This document shows, one piece after another, positions 34,554 to 44,994 of a DNA stretch of 64,000 bases; position 1 is the stretch's first letter; every line of letters begins with the position of its first letter. Both the position numbers and the translations under genes were made by a program. The notes beneath the pieces are model-generated. The model searched no databases. It was not told the origin of the DNA and saw nothing but the letters and a program-made list of their open reading frames with translations. Origin of the DNA: Paroedura picta (lineage: Eukaryota > Chordata > Lepidosauria > Squamata > Gekkonidae); the NCBI RefSeq assembly GCF_049243985.1, contig NC_135373.1:77936213-78000212 (forward strand), written 5' to 3'.

Positions 34554-34984
34554 GAGTCCAAGAAAGAATATGGCAGTTGTCCTCTTGTCCTGAAACGTTG
34601 CCAGCCTGTAATCCGGGGAGATAAACTCCCTAAAGGATTGGAGACGGCCCCAAGAGTTCACTAGGACTTCCTGGGTAGAAAAAATGAGGTGGGGTTTGCA
34701 TACCCCTCCTCTTTTCTGCCAATTGCTTCCACAATTGACCCCTGTCAGGCTCCAATGATTGCACTGCAATCCCCTCAGGATGACATCTTTAGCCACACCA
34801 TGAAATTGACATTTTTAATGGCTTACAGCGATTTCAGTCTAATAGCTGATGGGCAGACCCATCAAGCTTAAATGGTTGGCAGCTGAAATGGCTTTGCCTT
34901 CCCCAAGCATTAGTTTGAGGATTGCTAACTTAGCCAAGTTTGTGCTGAATTGTGGTTTATGACCCAGTTTGGGCCCATTCCTAA

Positions 34985-35940
34985 TACAGATAACTATAAA
35001 GCTTGGGCATAATTAAAGGAATGCCCCTTGACCATGGGCTCTTTGATGGTGCTTTTGGATGAGCCAGCTAGAGAATGCTAGACCAACTGAATATTTAGTT
35101 TAGGTTTTTTTTTGTTATAGTTTGGTGTTTCTTGTTAATTTACATGGTATTCTTATGTATTTTTGAATGTATGTATAGTTTCTTTTTTGACAATAAAGAA
35201 TATTTGAGCTTGTATTTATGTTTATATTATAACTCCATCCATCCATCCAATCTTCCTGCTAGCTCTGGGTCTTAAGTACCTTAAGTACCTGGGTCTTAAG
35301 TACCTGAATAAACGGCCTGCACATTCCAAGCTGGCAACTGGTGGGAGGATAGGGGAGGGTGGTGGTGGAACTATGCAGGGAAAATATATCATGCCACAGT
35401 ATCATTTCTGGTTGGAAAAAATGGAAGCAACTTCACATTGGGGAACACTCCTTTGTGGTAAAACCCATAGAGTTTTTTTTGGGGGGGGTTCTTGGAGTGT
35501 CACACAATGTGATGATATCATTTCTATTTTTTTGGACAGAAATGGCATTACAGTTAAGCTTTCCTGCTGAGTGCTGACAGGGGATGAAGGAGGACCAACA
35601 GAGAGTCCCTCACCCGTGGTGTGAAAATGTCAACCTTAGCAGGCAGCACTAATTCCACAGTTCCTTTCTTGCTTAATTTATTATTTATAATGTTAATGCA
35701 CAAAATGTCTCTAATAAGCTATGATACCAAAGTCATTCCTTCTCTGATCACAGTTGGGTTGGACTACTTTAAAAGGGGCTTGTTGTTAAGACTGTTAAAA
35801 AGCTTCATTTGATTGAAAATGCAATAGCTAGCTGGCAGGGACCATAGCTTGATAGTTTTTAAAGCCATCCACTAGCTGCTTGTTTACTTCTGGGAAAATT
35901 AAATATACTGCTTGTTACCTAAACATGGTCTGGGACAAGA
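34985..35940. other. Unique AT-rich DNA
   Basis: Short local repeats only: CCATCCATCCATCC at 35236-35249 and three CTTAAGTACCT words at 35271-35303. No gene is recognised. Confidence 0.45.
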
Positions 35941-36037
35941 TTCCTTCCTTCCTTCCTCCCTCCCTCCCTCCCTCCCTCCCTCCCTTCCTTCCTTCCTTCC
36001 TTCCTTCCTTCCTTCCTTCCTTCCTTCCTTCCTTCCA
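35941..36037. repeat. (TTCC)n / (CCCT)n microsatellite
   Basis: TTCC units flank a block of about seven CCCT units. A pyrimidine-only run of about 97 bases, which could form triplex DNA. Confidence 0.97.
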
Positions 36038-36165
36038 TTGGTTTTTATTAACCACCACTCCTGGACCCTGTCAGCTTGTGGCGGTTTACAATAAAATCCT
36101 TAAACCAAACCCTTAAAATAAAACTACAGCAATCCAATTCTATAACATCCCCCTAAAGCACCACC
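36038..36165 (-). mobile_element. L2-like LINE 3' tail, reverse
   Basis: AACCACCACTCCTGGACCCT and TTGTGGCGGTTTACAATAAA are the complement of the L2 3' terminus. The microsatellite at 35941 occupies the tail position and probably grew from it. Confidence 0.65.
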
Positions 36166-36189
36166 TTCCCCACATAAGTTTGCCAAGAA

Positions 36190-36470
36190 ACTGAGATCTT
36201 CATCTGAGGCTTGTGGGTGAACACTGGAAAGAGGATTCTTCTCAATAGTGGAAACTAAGTTGTGGAATATCCTCTTCACAATAGTTCATCAGGATCCAAA
36301 GTGATGATGTTTTACACACTATGTTGAGTATGTTTCTGTTAACCCAGACTCTTAGAAAATGCCCTTACCTGACATGGATTTACTGGACACATTGCTATGG
36401 TGTCATTTTCTCCCGGTGTGGAGTTTTGTTGGTGCTACTGTTTATCATCTGTTGTTTTAAGGTCTCAGTC
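36190..36470 (+). mobile_element. Possible decayed L2 ORF2 C-terminus
   Basis: GTGGAAACTAAGTTGTGGAA and TATCCTCTTCACAATAGTTC resemble the R-LWNSLP-E box near the end of L2-type ORF2. The frame is lost. Confidence 0.35.
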
Positions 36471-36620
36471 TTAATCATTGAGCTGCATTTAAACAAAAAA
36501 GAGATTTAAGACATTAACCTAATTTTTCCTTTGATGCTGTTTTGCATGGTTTAAAAGGGTTTTACTCCTGTTTTGTTTTAGTGCTATTTCAGTTTATTTT
36601 GGTGTTTTTACTGTTTTAAA

Positions 36621-36720
36621 AAGTAGTGTCCTGATCCTTGCAGTCATTCCTTTGTAGGGATACCAGGAAGTAGGAAGTAGTGTCCTGATCCTTGCAGTCA
36701 TTCCTTTGTAGGGATACCAG
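36621..36720 (+). repeat. 46-bp tandem duplication
   Basis: The 46-base block starting AAGTAGTGTCCTGATCCTTG and ending GGGATACCAG occurs at 36621-36666 and 36675-36720 with no difference that I can see, separated by 8 bases. It is a recent local duplication. Confidence 0.95.
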
Positions 36721-38146
36721 AGCTTTGGCTCTGAGGCTTGGGGAGCTGAAGCCACATGATTTATACCTAGTGAACCAGTTGATCCTGCAATACAAGCTTT
36801 TCAGGACTCAGCTTAAGTAAGCTGAGAGGTAAGTGAGCCTAGCTGAGCAGATGGCAGCAGCTAGAGGTCCTGAAGCTGTTCTCTGGCCAGTATCCTGCAC
36901 AACAATACAACTCTCAGAGCACTGTTTGAGATTCATGATGAGGCTGTGTGTTGCCAGTCCTATGTCCTATCTTGGCCCAGATCTTCTGCCATCGCTGTTT
37001 CAGAGTGGGAGTGACCATGTGTGTGTGTGGTGAGCCATAGGCTCAGGTTCATAATCTTACCTAGGAGAGGCCTGGAGGCTATCTCAGAGGCTGCTGATGA
37101 GTTCTTCCTTGCATGTTTTGTCAGGAGTGGCCTCTGATGCTGCCAGAACATTGATAGCATGCACCTTTGCTGTGCTGGACCCTCCTAGATCTTCTTGGAC
37201 CATTGGCTGTTCTATCTGGTTTTCTTCTTTGGGCTAGAAATCAGAGTCACTAGGCTGTTAATCAGAGAGGTTCCTGACATGCAACAGTCCAACTCATAGA
37301 TATTCCTATGGAGAGGCAGAGCATAAACATTTTAACTAAGTAACTAGTGCTGTTGTGAAGTTCTTAACAAAGAAATCCAAAGAACAAATATCAAATTGCA
37401 TGAAATCAAGTTAAAGCCTTCTTGCTTTAGCCTTTCTCTTGAATTCTGGTGCTCCCATATGATGCCGACCACCTAATGGAACACTTCAGTTAGTTTGTGA
37501 TTTGTTTTTTTAAATTAAACAGAGTCATATTGATGAATATTTGAAAATTATGAAGCTCTGCAAACCAGACTGCCTTTTCAAATAAATGGGAAAACATTGT
37601 TTTTAACCATTCTATCTATACTACAGGAAGAAATTAATCTCACTTCTGAGATGCTGAAACAATTTGTACACAGAAGTATTGGTAAAAACCTAGCAGAATT
37701 GTAAAATGTAATTTATCTAAAATTAAAATGTAATTGAACTCTTGGAAAGTTATATAAAAATGTCTGGTTTTTTAAAGAAAGCTATCAATGGTTAATATAT
37801 TATACTGGAAGCTCAATTTGTCTTCCTTCTTTTGCAATATCCAAAATTACCACTAAATGGCTTAGAATATTAATATTTACTTCATAAGAAAATAGTACAT
37901 GAAAACACTGTGTTTCACTGATATGTTCTGGCATAAAGTCACATGAGCCCACTCAGGAACAAAGGATTTCTAATATGTTTGGAATTCTGTGTGCTGAAAA
38001 AGAATAATTAAATTCTCCCATAATTATGGTAAAAATAATTACTTTTCCAACAACTGCCAAACATTTCAAATAGTTTGTGAACTGTTCCATTCTAGGTTCA
38101 TCAGCCAAGTTTCTTACAGGTTATTTAGAATAACCTTCAACAACTT
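36721..38146. other. Unique AT-rich DNA
   Basis: No gene or repeat is recognised. Confidence 0.5.
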
Positions 38147-38240
38147 GAAGAACAAAGTTTGAGTCCAGTGCCACCTTTAAGATCAACGAAGTTTTATTCA
38201 AAGTACACACACAGACACACTTCAGTAACTTGATTAATAA
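38147..38240 (+). repeat. Unclassified interspersed repeat (same family as 27780)
   Basis: GAGTCCAGTGCCACCTTTAA and GATCAACGAAGTTTTATTCA, then a CACACACAGACACAC end. Confidence 0.7.
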
Positions 38241-38805
38241 TTTAACTAAGCAGAAACATTTAGATATACATTTATTTATACAGTGCTGGACTAAGGAACC
38301 ACAAAAAAGCAATGGGGAAAGGCCCTCAATAGGTTGCTGAAGGGGATCATCCCTTGAACACAAAGTTGTACGTACAGCAACAGCTAAAATTTCTGGCAGA
38401 AACCAAAGTTGTGCTTTTTTGGATATTTTTCCCAACAGTTTTTTAGTTTACCATATGGGAGTTCAAGGTGTGTGCTATTTGTAACTATGCAGGGTTCAAC
38501 AGTGAATGCAGGCAGAGATCTTGAAAACGTTAGTTTAAAGGAAACATGTGTCATGTTTCATAACACAGATATTTAAACAAAATAATACTTCAAAAATTGC
38601 TTAGACAACTGGTAAACCTCAGAGGACAGGAAAAAATTACTGTTGATATAAAGACAACTGGCAGTTCTGTGATCGTGTACTGAAGTGACAGCATCTGAAG
38701 CACCAATTTGTTGTGGGAATTATTATTTTAAATAATAATGTAAGACTTAAAGTCTTGAGTTTGATAAAATTAGTTTTATGGCATAAAAAATGGCATATTT
38801 GTTCA

Positions 38806-39838
38806 CAAGATGTTTGGAAGCTGTAGCTGGATGGCTCGAGCAGAGTTGCCTGAAACTCAACCCCTCCAAGACGGAGGTCCTGTGGTTGGGCCATAAGAGG
38901 GCAGATCAGGAAGCGCACTTACCCTCTCCGGGACGCAACTTAATATCGCGTCTCAGGTCAGGAATTTGGAGGTGACTATTGATGCCTCACTAACGCTCGA
39001 GGCACAGATTAAGCAGGTAGCTGGCCAGGCATTTTTCCATCTTCGCCAGGCCCGGCTACTAGCACCCTATCTGTCCTCTGAACACCTGGCCACAGTGATC
39101 CATGTGACGGTCACCTCCAGATTAGATTTCTGTAACTCGCTCTCCACTGGACTGCCTCTGGGCTTGATCCAGAAACTGCAACTAGTCCAAAATGCGGCTG
39201 CTAGGGTCCTCACAGCTACACCGTGGAGGACCCATATCCAGCCAGTCCTGAGGCAGCTGCATTGGTTACCGGTTATATTCTGGATCAGGTTCAAGGTTTT
39301 GGTTTTAACCTTCAAGGTCATCCGTGGTCTGAGCCCAGCATATATGAGGGACCGCCTTTCTCCCTATATCCCCCGCAGGGCTTTACGCTCAGCGGGGGCC
39401 AATTTACTGGTTATCCCCGGCCCCAAGGAAGCTCGCCTGGCCTCTACCAGGGCCAGGGCCTTTTCGGTCCTGGCCCCGACGTGGTGGAATGAGCTTCCGG
39501 AAGAGCTGAGGGCCCTGTGGGAATTACCAGCATTCCTCAGGGCCTGTAAAACAGAGCTCTTCTGCCAGGCCTATGGTGAGGCCGGGCGGTGAGGAGGATT
39601 AGGCCCTCCTCACAAAACCCGGCAGTAGTGAATGCCAGCTCCCTCCACCCCCCTGTAGCTGAGGCTGCGGAGACGCGATGATTAGTACTATGCCATCAAT
39701 TGTTGTTTATTGTTGACCAATTGGTTGTTATTCACTGTAATTTTACACTGTTATGGATTTTAGGGGGTGGGATTTAATGTGAGCTGCCTCAAGCCTTCAG
39801 CGGGAGGCAGGATATAAATATAAATATAATAATAATAA
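38806..39838 (+). mobile_element. L2-like LINE, 5'-truncated, about 1.03 kb
   Basis: It begins at the RCLEAV-WLEQS-LKLNPSKT segment just after the reverse transcriptase active site and runs through the C-terminal domain, stop, 3' untranslated region (AAGCCTTCAGCGGGAGGCAG then GATATAAATATAA) and an (AAT)n tail. GC content is much above the flanks. It lacks a visible target duplication. Confidence 0.93.
38966..39592 (+). pseudogene. L2 ORF2 C-terminal domain, 208 codons open
   Basis: The frame reads VTIDASLTLEAQIKQVAGQA, VTSRLDFCNSL, VQNAAARVLT, LRQLHWLPV, RFKVLVLTFKVIRGLSPAYM and WWNELPEELRAL, the characteristic order of the CR1/L2 ORF2 C-terminus. The N-terminal 60 codons (38790-38975) are in another frame, so one shift occurred near 38940-38975. 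It is a remnant, not a host gene. Confidence 0.9.
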
Positions 39839-39853
39839 TAATAATAATAGTAA

Positions 39854-39888
<35 letters not shown>

Positions 39889-39889
39889 A
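39826..39889. repeat. (AAT)n then (TAG)n microsatellite
   Basis: The (AAT)n tail of the L2 changes to a (TAG)n array of about 13 units. Confidence 0.95.
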
Positions 39890-40261
39890 AGATGTGTGCA
39901 TAGCAAGAATGGTAACAACAGCATAATTACAATGAAACTGCTAACCTGTCCCTTTAGATTTTTAAAGGCCTAACTTTGAAGGGATATTTCTCATTTAAAT
40001 CCTCTCAGCTAACTAGACTGAGACTGAAATACTTATCTTCCAGGCCCATTATGGGGAATCCATATTAGAAATGGTGCCTTCATAAATATATGGATGTCAA
40101 GGTACACACTCTGTTGAAAGCAGCAATGGAACTTGAGAAGCTTTGTTGTGAATCCATCAGGACTTCCATTTATAGATAGCATCCTTCAAAGGAATCATAA
40201 TCATGTGAACACCAAATGTCTTAGAATGTATGATATGAAGTGTGCTACTTGTCACACCAGG
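39890..40261. other. Unique DNA
   Basis: Nothing is recognised. Confidence 0.5.
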
Positions 40262-40510
40262 CAAAGAAGAGCTGGGGTTTTTGGACACCATTTTCCATTA
40301 CCCAAGGAAGTCTCAAGACAGCTTACAATTGCCTTCCCTTCCCTTTCCCATAGTAGACACCTTGTGAGGTAGGTGATGTGGAGAGAACTCTGAGGACTGT
40401 GATTGGCCCCAAGGTCATCCAACTGGTTGAATGTGGAGCAAGAGTGGTGAATCAAACATGGTTGTCCAGATTAGAGGCTGCCACTCTTAACAACTACATC
40501 AAGCTGGTTC
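40262..40510 (-). mobile_element. CORE/MIR-like SINE
   Basis: The complement of the SINE is seen: CAAGACAGCTTACAATTGCC, GACACCTTGTGAGGTAGGTG, GGCCCCAAGGTCATCCAACT and the tRNA-like head CTTAACAACTACATCAAGCT. Confidence 0.85.
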
Positions 40511-41034
40511 TCAAAAGGCCTGGAATAGTGATAGAGATAATAAGAAATTATTTGATATCTGTACTATGGTCTCCAATACAGTTGTCTGAAGACAAGAAGG
40601 ATGGAATTATGAACAAGAACTGTACTCCCCAGATAATTGATCAGGCTGCCATGATCTCATACAAGTGACCTCCCACATTTAAACCCTCCTCATTATCTGT
40701 TTGTCTTTTTCCAAGGATGTCAGAGTAGTATATATGATTCCTCATTCTTTTGTTTTACCTTCTCCTAAAAGGTTAAGCTGAGAGAGAGTAATTGGTCCAA
40801 GATCAGCTTTATGGCTGGCATGAAGACCTTTCAGGTTAGATGTCCACAAGATGTAATTTTTTTTATCTCATTGGCTGCTATCTGTGTTCTCTACTTTATG
40901 AGATATGTGTTCAGATTTAGACATCCAAGAAAGACCCAATTTGGAGTTGAAACACATTAGGTCTAACATTGTGTGGTGCATATTATATTATTTAAATGAC
41001 TAGAATGCAAGTCCGCTGTATGTTAAATACAGTT
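40511..41034. other. AT-rich DNA with a weak MIR-like trace
   Basis: 40700-40835 resembles a decayed MIR on the reverse strand (GTAATTGGTCCAAGATCAGC). Nothing else is seen. Confidence 0.35.
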
Positions 41035-41500
41035 GGCGCTAGCCTCGGGTCAGGCAAAGGGGCAGTCCCAGCACATCTGCGGGGCTGTCCGTTTGGCCGG
41101 GCTGAGGCCTCCCCACGCCCAGCTCCTACGCGATGCTGAGGCCTTGGCCTGGCCAAACGGACAGTCCCGCCATGTCACAGATGCAGCGGGGCTGTCCCTT
41201 TGGCCGTGCTGAAGACTCCTCCCTGCCCGGCTCCTGCACAATGCAGGGGCTTTGGGGCCTACCTGGCGTGTCAGTGGGCAGCGCGGGAATGGCGGCCATG
41301 GGCTGAAGGTGGCCCATGTTGGAGGGTGGGCAGGTTGGGAGGTTAGTCCTGGGCCAAGGGGCCAATCGGCAGCTGCACACAAGCAGAGGGACCTCCACTC
41401 GTCAGTCCGGGAGCAAGGGGCCAATTGTTGGCCCCCCCATTCTGGACAGTGCCCACCCCCACACCCCTTACTGTTTTATATATACCACTCCCAGAGCGGT
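41035..41500. repeat. GC-rich block with an imperfect tandem unit
   Basis: Two roughly 110-base units share GGGGCTGTCCSTTTGGCCG, a GCTGARGMCTCC box and CTCCTRCRCRATGC (about 41075-41160 and 41190-41260), with an inverted GGCCAAACGGACAGTCCCGC between them. Overlapping frames on both strands are compositional. It is probably a GC-rich mobile element or minisatellite that I cannot name. Confidence 0.6.
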
Positions 41501-41542
41501 GTAAAGATGATTAGACTATGGGCTTTGTCTATGTTTTTAACT

Positions 41543-41554
41543 TTAACTTTATTA
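41543..41554 (+). repeat. Target-site duplication of Sauria SINE, left
   Basis: TTAACTTTATTA is repeated exactly at 41836-41847. Confidence 0.9.
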
Positions 41555-41835
41555 AAGGTAAATGTAAAGGTATCCCCTGTGCAAGCACCAAGTCATGTCT
41601 GACCCTTGGGGTGACGCCCTCCAGCGTTTTAATGGCAGGCTCAATACGGGGTGGTTTGCCAGTGCCTTCCCCATTCATTACCGTTTATCCCCCAGCTGGG
41701 TACTCATTTTACCGACCTCAGAAGGATGGAAGGCTGAGTCAACCTTGAGCCGGCTGCTGGGATTGAACCAGCCTCATGGGCAAAGCTTTCAGACTGTATG
41801 TCTGCTGCCTTACCACTCTGCGCCACAAGAGGCTC
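41555..41835 (-). mobile_element. Sauria-type SINE (tRNA head, BovB-like tail)
   Basis: On the reverse strand: a tRNA-like head GAGCCTCTTGTGGCGCAGAG with B-box-like GGTTCAATCCC, a middle GGTTGACTCAGCCTTCCATC, the BovB-related CACCCCAAGGGTCAGACATG and a tail of ACCTTT-like units. An exact 12-bp duplication flanks it. It is a full-length copy mobilised by BovB. Confidence 0.95.
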
Positions 41836-41847
41836 TTAACTTTATTA

Positions 41848-42768
41848 GTTGTACACAATAAATTTGATTATATAATTTGATTATATAAAACTGTTGGTTC
41901 CCAACTACTTGCTGGGTATACTTGTTGCTTTTTGTTGTGTGTAGCATTATCCCCCTTTTTGATTTTTTGTCAAGAACTTTGAACCACATCTCATGGATTA
42001 TAGTCTGACCCTCTAGTATAGACACTATTTACTTCTTTATACACAAACTATCCCATGTTTTTGCCCTTATGAAAAAAGACAAGACAACTATTTACAAAAG
42101 ATAAAATACACTATAAAAACATTAAGATAATCCTGATTCTAAACATTCCCTATTAAATCTACTTTAAAAAAAGTAAAAAACAAACAAACCCAGTGTTAAA
42201 ATAAATATAGAATAGTTAAAACACTTATGAGAAGTACAACATGCGTTAGGAAGGATAGTTCATTGAGGGAATGCCAAACAAAACAAAAAAGTTTTCATCT
42301 GCAGTTGAAAGACATCAACAGAAGGGAACAGACATTATACTATACTGACTAATAATATCTCCCTGGGAGATGCCTTGCTGTAATCCTAGTGGTGGCAGAT
42401 ATATTAATATGGCATTCACAGGGAGGCTAGTATAAATGTGCATTGGCCAAAAAACATTGCCATCTAATTGACTGGGAAAGGCAGAAGCTACAGAAATGAG
42501 AAGTAGATAGTGACGTGGGGAAAAAAGAATTAACTGAATGGTCCAGTACACAGCTTCCTTACTTGATTTCAGTACAACAAATGAGCATTTATCATTGTTT
42601 AATCATTAAAGAAATTTCCACCAGATCTTTTCCCCAAGTCAATGTGATTTAATGTGCTATTACATTACTTAGTAGATATTTCATCTTGCTGATTGCATTG
42701 ACTTACATTGCGTAGTCTGTCTTGACTTTCAGGGAGACAGACAAGGTATACATTTCTGCCAGGCCTAT
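41848..42768. other. Unique AT-rich DNA
   Basis: No gene or repeat is recognised. Confidence 0.5.
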
Positions 42769-42858
42769 GGACTCTTTGGCAGCACATCTACTAAAATTGG
42801 AATGATAAAGAGAAGATTAACAAGGCCCCTGCACCAGGATGATATGCAAATGTGTGTG
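42769..42858 (+). pseudogene. U6 snRNA pseudogene
   Basis: From CTCTTTGGCAGCACATCTAC through ACTAAAATTGGAATGATAAA, GAGAAGATTAACAAGGCCCC and TGCACCAGGATGATATGCAA the sequence follows the U6 spliceosomal RNA almost base for base, including the ACAGAGA box, here AAAGAGA. The 3' end is lost after ATGCAAAT (GTGTGTG instead of TCGTGAAGC) and no terminal T run follows. The start CTCGCTTCGGC is altered. A TATA/PSE promoter is not evident upstream. It is a truncated retrocopy, not a functional gene. Confidence 0.93.
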
Positions 42859-43274
42859 TTTGCATATGTACTATCAGTGTACTTTACAAAAACATACGGG
42901 GAGACCCAACTGCCTGTTATTAGTGATCAAAGACTCCCACCTCCCCATATGCTGCTTGCTCCATCTGTCTGACTGCAGAAATGCAAGTTATTACAACACT
43001 TAATACTATGACATACCTAGGACTCAACAGGGACAAAGGTTTTTTTAATCTCACTGTTCATGCTAACCTTGTTCAATTTGTGTATCCATATTCATCACTA
43101 TTTATTTTCTTTGTGATAATGTGACTGTAAGATATGGCAGTGTAATGGAATTTTGAGTTTGACTCCCTGGCCTTAGGATAGATAGTTACCAGCAATTCCC
43201 TGGGAGGAATGTTTCACAGTTGTATGGAGATGGATGGAGCAAGCAGCATATGGGGAGGTGGGAATCTTTGTTGG
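42859..43274. other. Unique AT-rich DNA
   Basis: Nothing is recognised. Confidence 0.5.
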
Positions 43275-43350
43275 TCTTAAAGGTGCTCCTGGACTCTGAT
43301 TTAATTGTGCTACTTCAGACCAACATGGCTACCCATTTGAATCTATATAT
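43275..43350 (-). repeat. Unclassified interspersed repeat (same family as 27780)
   Basis: TGGTCTTAAAGGTGCTCCTG and CTTCAGACCAACATGGCTAC are the inverted relative of the copies at 27780 and 38147. Confidence 0.7.
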
Positions 43351-44773
43351 TTTCATGGAGTTCCATAATCCATGTTAAGCTTAATTTTTATGGGGAAGTG
43401 TAAAATCAGAAGTCAAGGTGGTTCTTAAGTCAGTTTCTTAAGCCAAATAAAGAGATAGCAGGTCTATCACATTATTAAGTAGTTTTTAAAATTAGCCTTG
43501 AGAACCTTATTAAGAGTATTGAAAAGAAGTTACCATCAGGAGGTAGCCTTCATTATACTAGTCATCATTAAAATAATTTCTGAGCTCCACATTTTATATA
43601 GCATTCTATTTATCAGTTTAAAACCTGATATGCCTTATTCTTAAAGAAACCGTTATGTATTTTGATAAATTTTAATAGATGATTCAGTTTTAATAGCATG
43701 TTTATTATCTGCAAGTATTTGCAAATTTTGCTTCTGATTTCTGGCTTAATAAAACAGAATTGTGTTTTACTTTAAATAAAACCATTGAATTGCTGGAAAG
43801 GAATCCAATTGTCAATTCTGCACAAGCAGTAAAGGGCAGGGTGGCATCTATATGGACCCGGGTCTGGCACCAATCAGGCCCCAGAAGCCCCACACTAAGG
43901 GAACAAGGCAAACTACAACACCACTGCTAGTGGCTATTGTTAGCAACTTCTGTAACACCAATCACTAATTCCCTGAACAGCCACAATCTCAATGTATCTC
44001 AGTGGTGCTAGAGCATCTCAATGGTGTGGTGAAAAAGTGCAGTGTGTGTGTGTGTGTGTGGGGGGGGGAAGTATAGAACTACTGGAATTGCTGCAGACAT
44101 TTTAAACAGGATGCTAAAGTGTTTCAGAAGCTGAAAGAAGAGGTGAAAACTTGAAGAAAGCAGTTTATCTCAAAAGCTGCTCAGCCATGCTTTGCTAAGC
44201 ATAAACAAGGGGCTTTGTATGAAAAGGTAAATAAAATGTTTTAGCTGCTGGTTACTAAAATGATTGTGTCTGAAACAATACAAAAAATCCCATAGCAAAA
44301 GGTTACCAAAATGGATTTCAAAGGCTGTCTGAAAGGGTCCTGAATCATGGGGTGTGTTCTGGATGGCAGCTGGAAACATATAGACACGTGCTAGTGTGTT
44401 GCTAATACACAGCCCTAAACTAGCAGCAGTGGGCTAATCACCAAAGGTTCAGGAACTGGACCTTAAAATGCAATTTTGTTTATATATAAGCCATGATCTA
44501 CTATATGCCACTTCTGCAGGTATTTTCCTCTTTTCCTCTTCCCTTTCTCCCATGTACAGCTGACAGTTCAACCAGTTGCTCTCCTTTACCCTTACTACTT
44601 TCAGTCTATCCTTGTATTTGAATGTATCTTTGCCCTTTTAATTTCCCATTTGTTTCATCATTGTAGTATACTTTTGAATGGACTTCATTTAAACCCTATA
44701 AAATTATTCCTTCCAGTATTGAATGTTCCTGTGAAGTGGTAGGGTTTTTGTGGGGGTTTTTTGTAATAATTGG
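43351..44773. other. Unique AT-rich DNA
   Basis: A (TG)n-(G)n run lies at 44041-44068. Nothing else is recognised. Confidence 0.5.
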
Positions 44774-44785
44774 TGAAAGCTGCTA
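44774..44785 (+). repeat. Target-site duplication of split Sauria SINE, left
   Basis: TGAAAGCTGCTA is repeated exactly at 46179-46190. Confidence 0.92.
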
Positions 44786-44994
44786 AAGGTAAAGGTATCC
44801 CCTGTGCAAGCACCGAGTCATGTCTGACCCTTGGGGTGACGCCCTCTAGTGTTTTCATGGCAGACTCAATATGGGGTGGTTTGCCGGTGCCTTCCCTAGT
44901 CATTACCGTTTACCCCCCAGCAAGCTGGGTACTCATTTTACCGACCTCGGAAGGATGGAAGGCTGAGTCAACCTTGAGTCGGCTGCTGGGATTG

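Larger units (their letters stand above)
32373..34800 (-). mobile_element. Internally deleted L1-like retroposon with its own ORF
   Basis: Read on the reverse strand: a roughly 980-base 5' leader (34800 to 33821) with a (TTTC)n tract and a pyrimidine-rich stretch; a 179-codon frame (33820 to 33281); about 280 bases of unassigned sequence; then from about 33000 to 32581 the L1 3' end, clearly homologous to the L1 at 9489 (GTGGTATGTGACACCAAAAG, ACCACATTTCCAACATTTGT on the plus strand, GGGAGGCACTGCGGAGATAT). ORF2 endonuclease and reverse transcriptase are absent. A further 208 bases follow before a second A-run and the duplication. The exact 16-bp duplication proves one insertion unit. Confidence 0.8.
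32130..34984. mobile_element. MITE with TTAGGGATGGGC ends, split by L1-like retroposon
   Basis: The left end TTAGGGATGGGC and right end GCCCATTCCTAA are inverted with one mismatch. The element's own arms are 32130-32372 and 34817-34984. The left arm ends in a (GT)n run at 32322-32358. The retroposon insertion is delimited by an exact 16-bp duplication. Confidence 0.6.

Noticed and set aside
34976-35215. Retrocopied gene end with AATAAA near 35193
   Set aside because: No poly-A tract, no coding remnant and no target duplication could be seen.
36190-36470. Host exon suggested by a Leu-rich frame at 36321-36509
   Set aside because: The region better resembles a decayed L2 C-terminus, and the frame is short and hydrophobic in AT-rich DNA.
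41050-41602. Frames of 90-124 codons in the GC-rich block
   Set aside because: They overlap on both strands in a repetitive block; no known motif.
42769-42858. Functional U6 gene
   Set aside because: The 3' end is lost and no promoter elements or terminal T run are visible.
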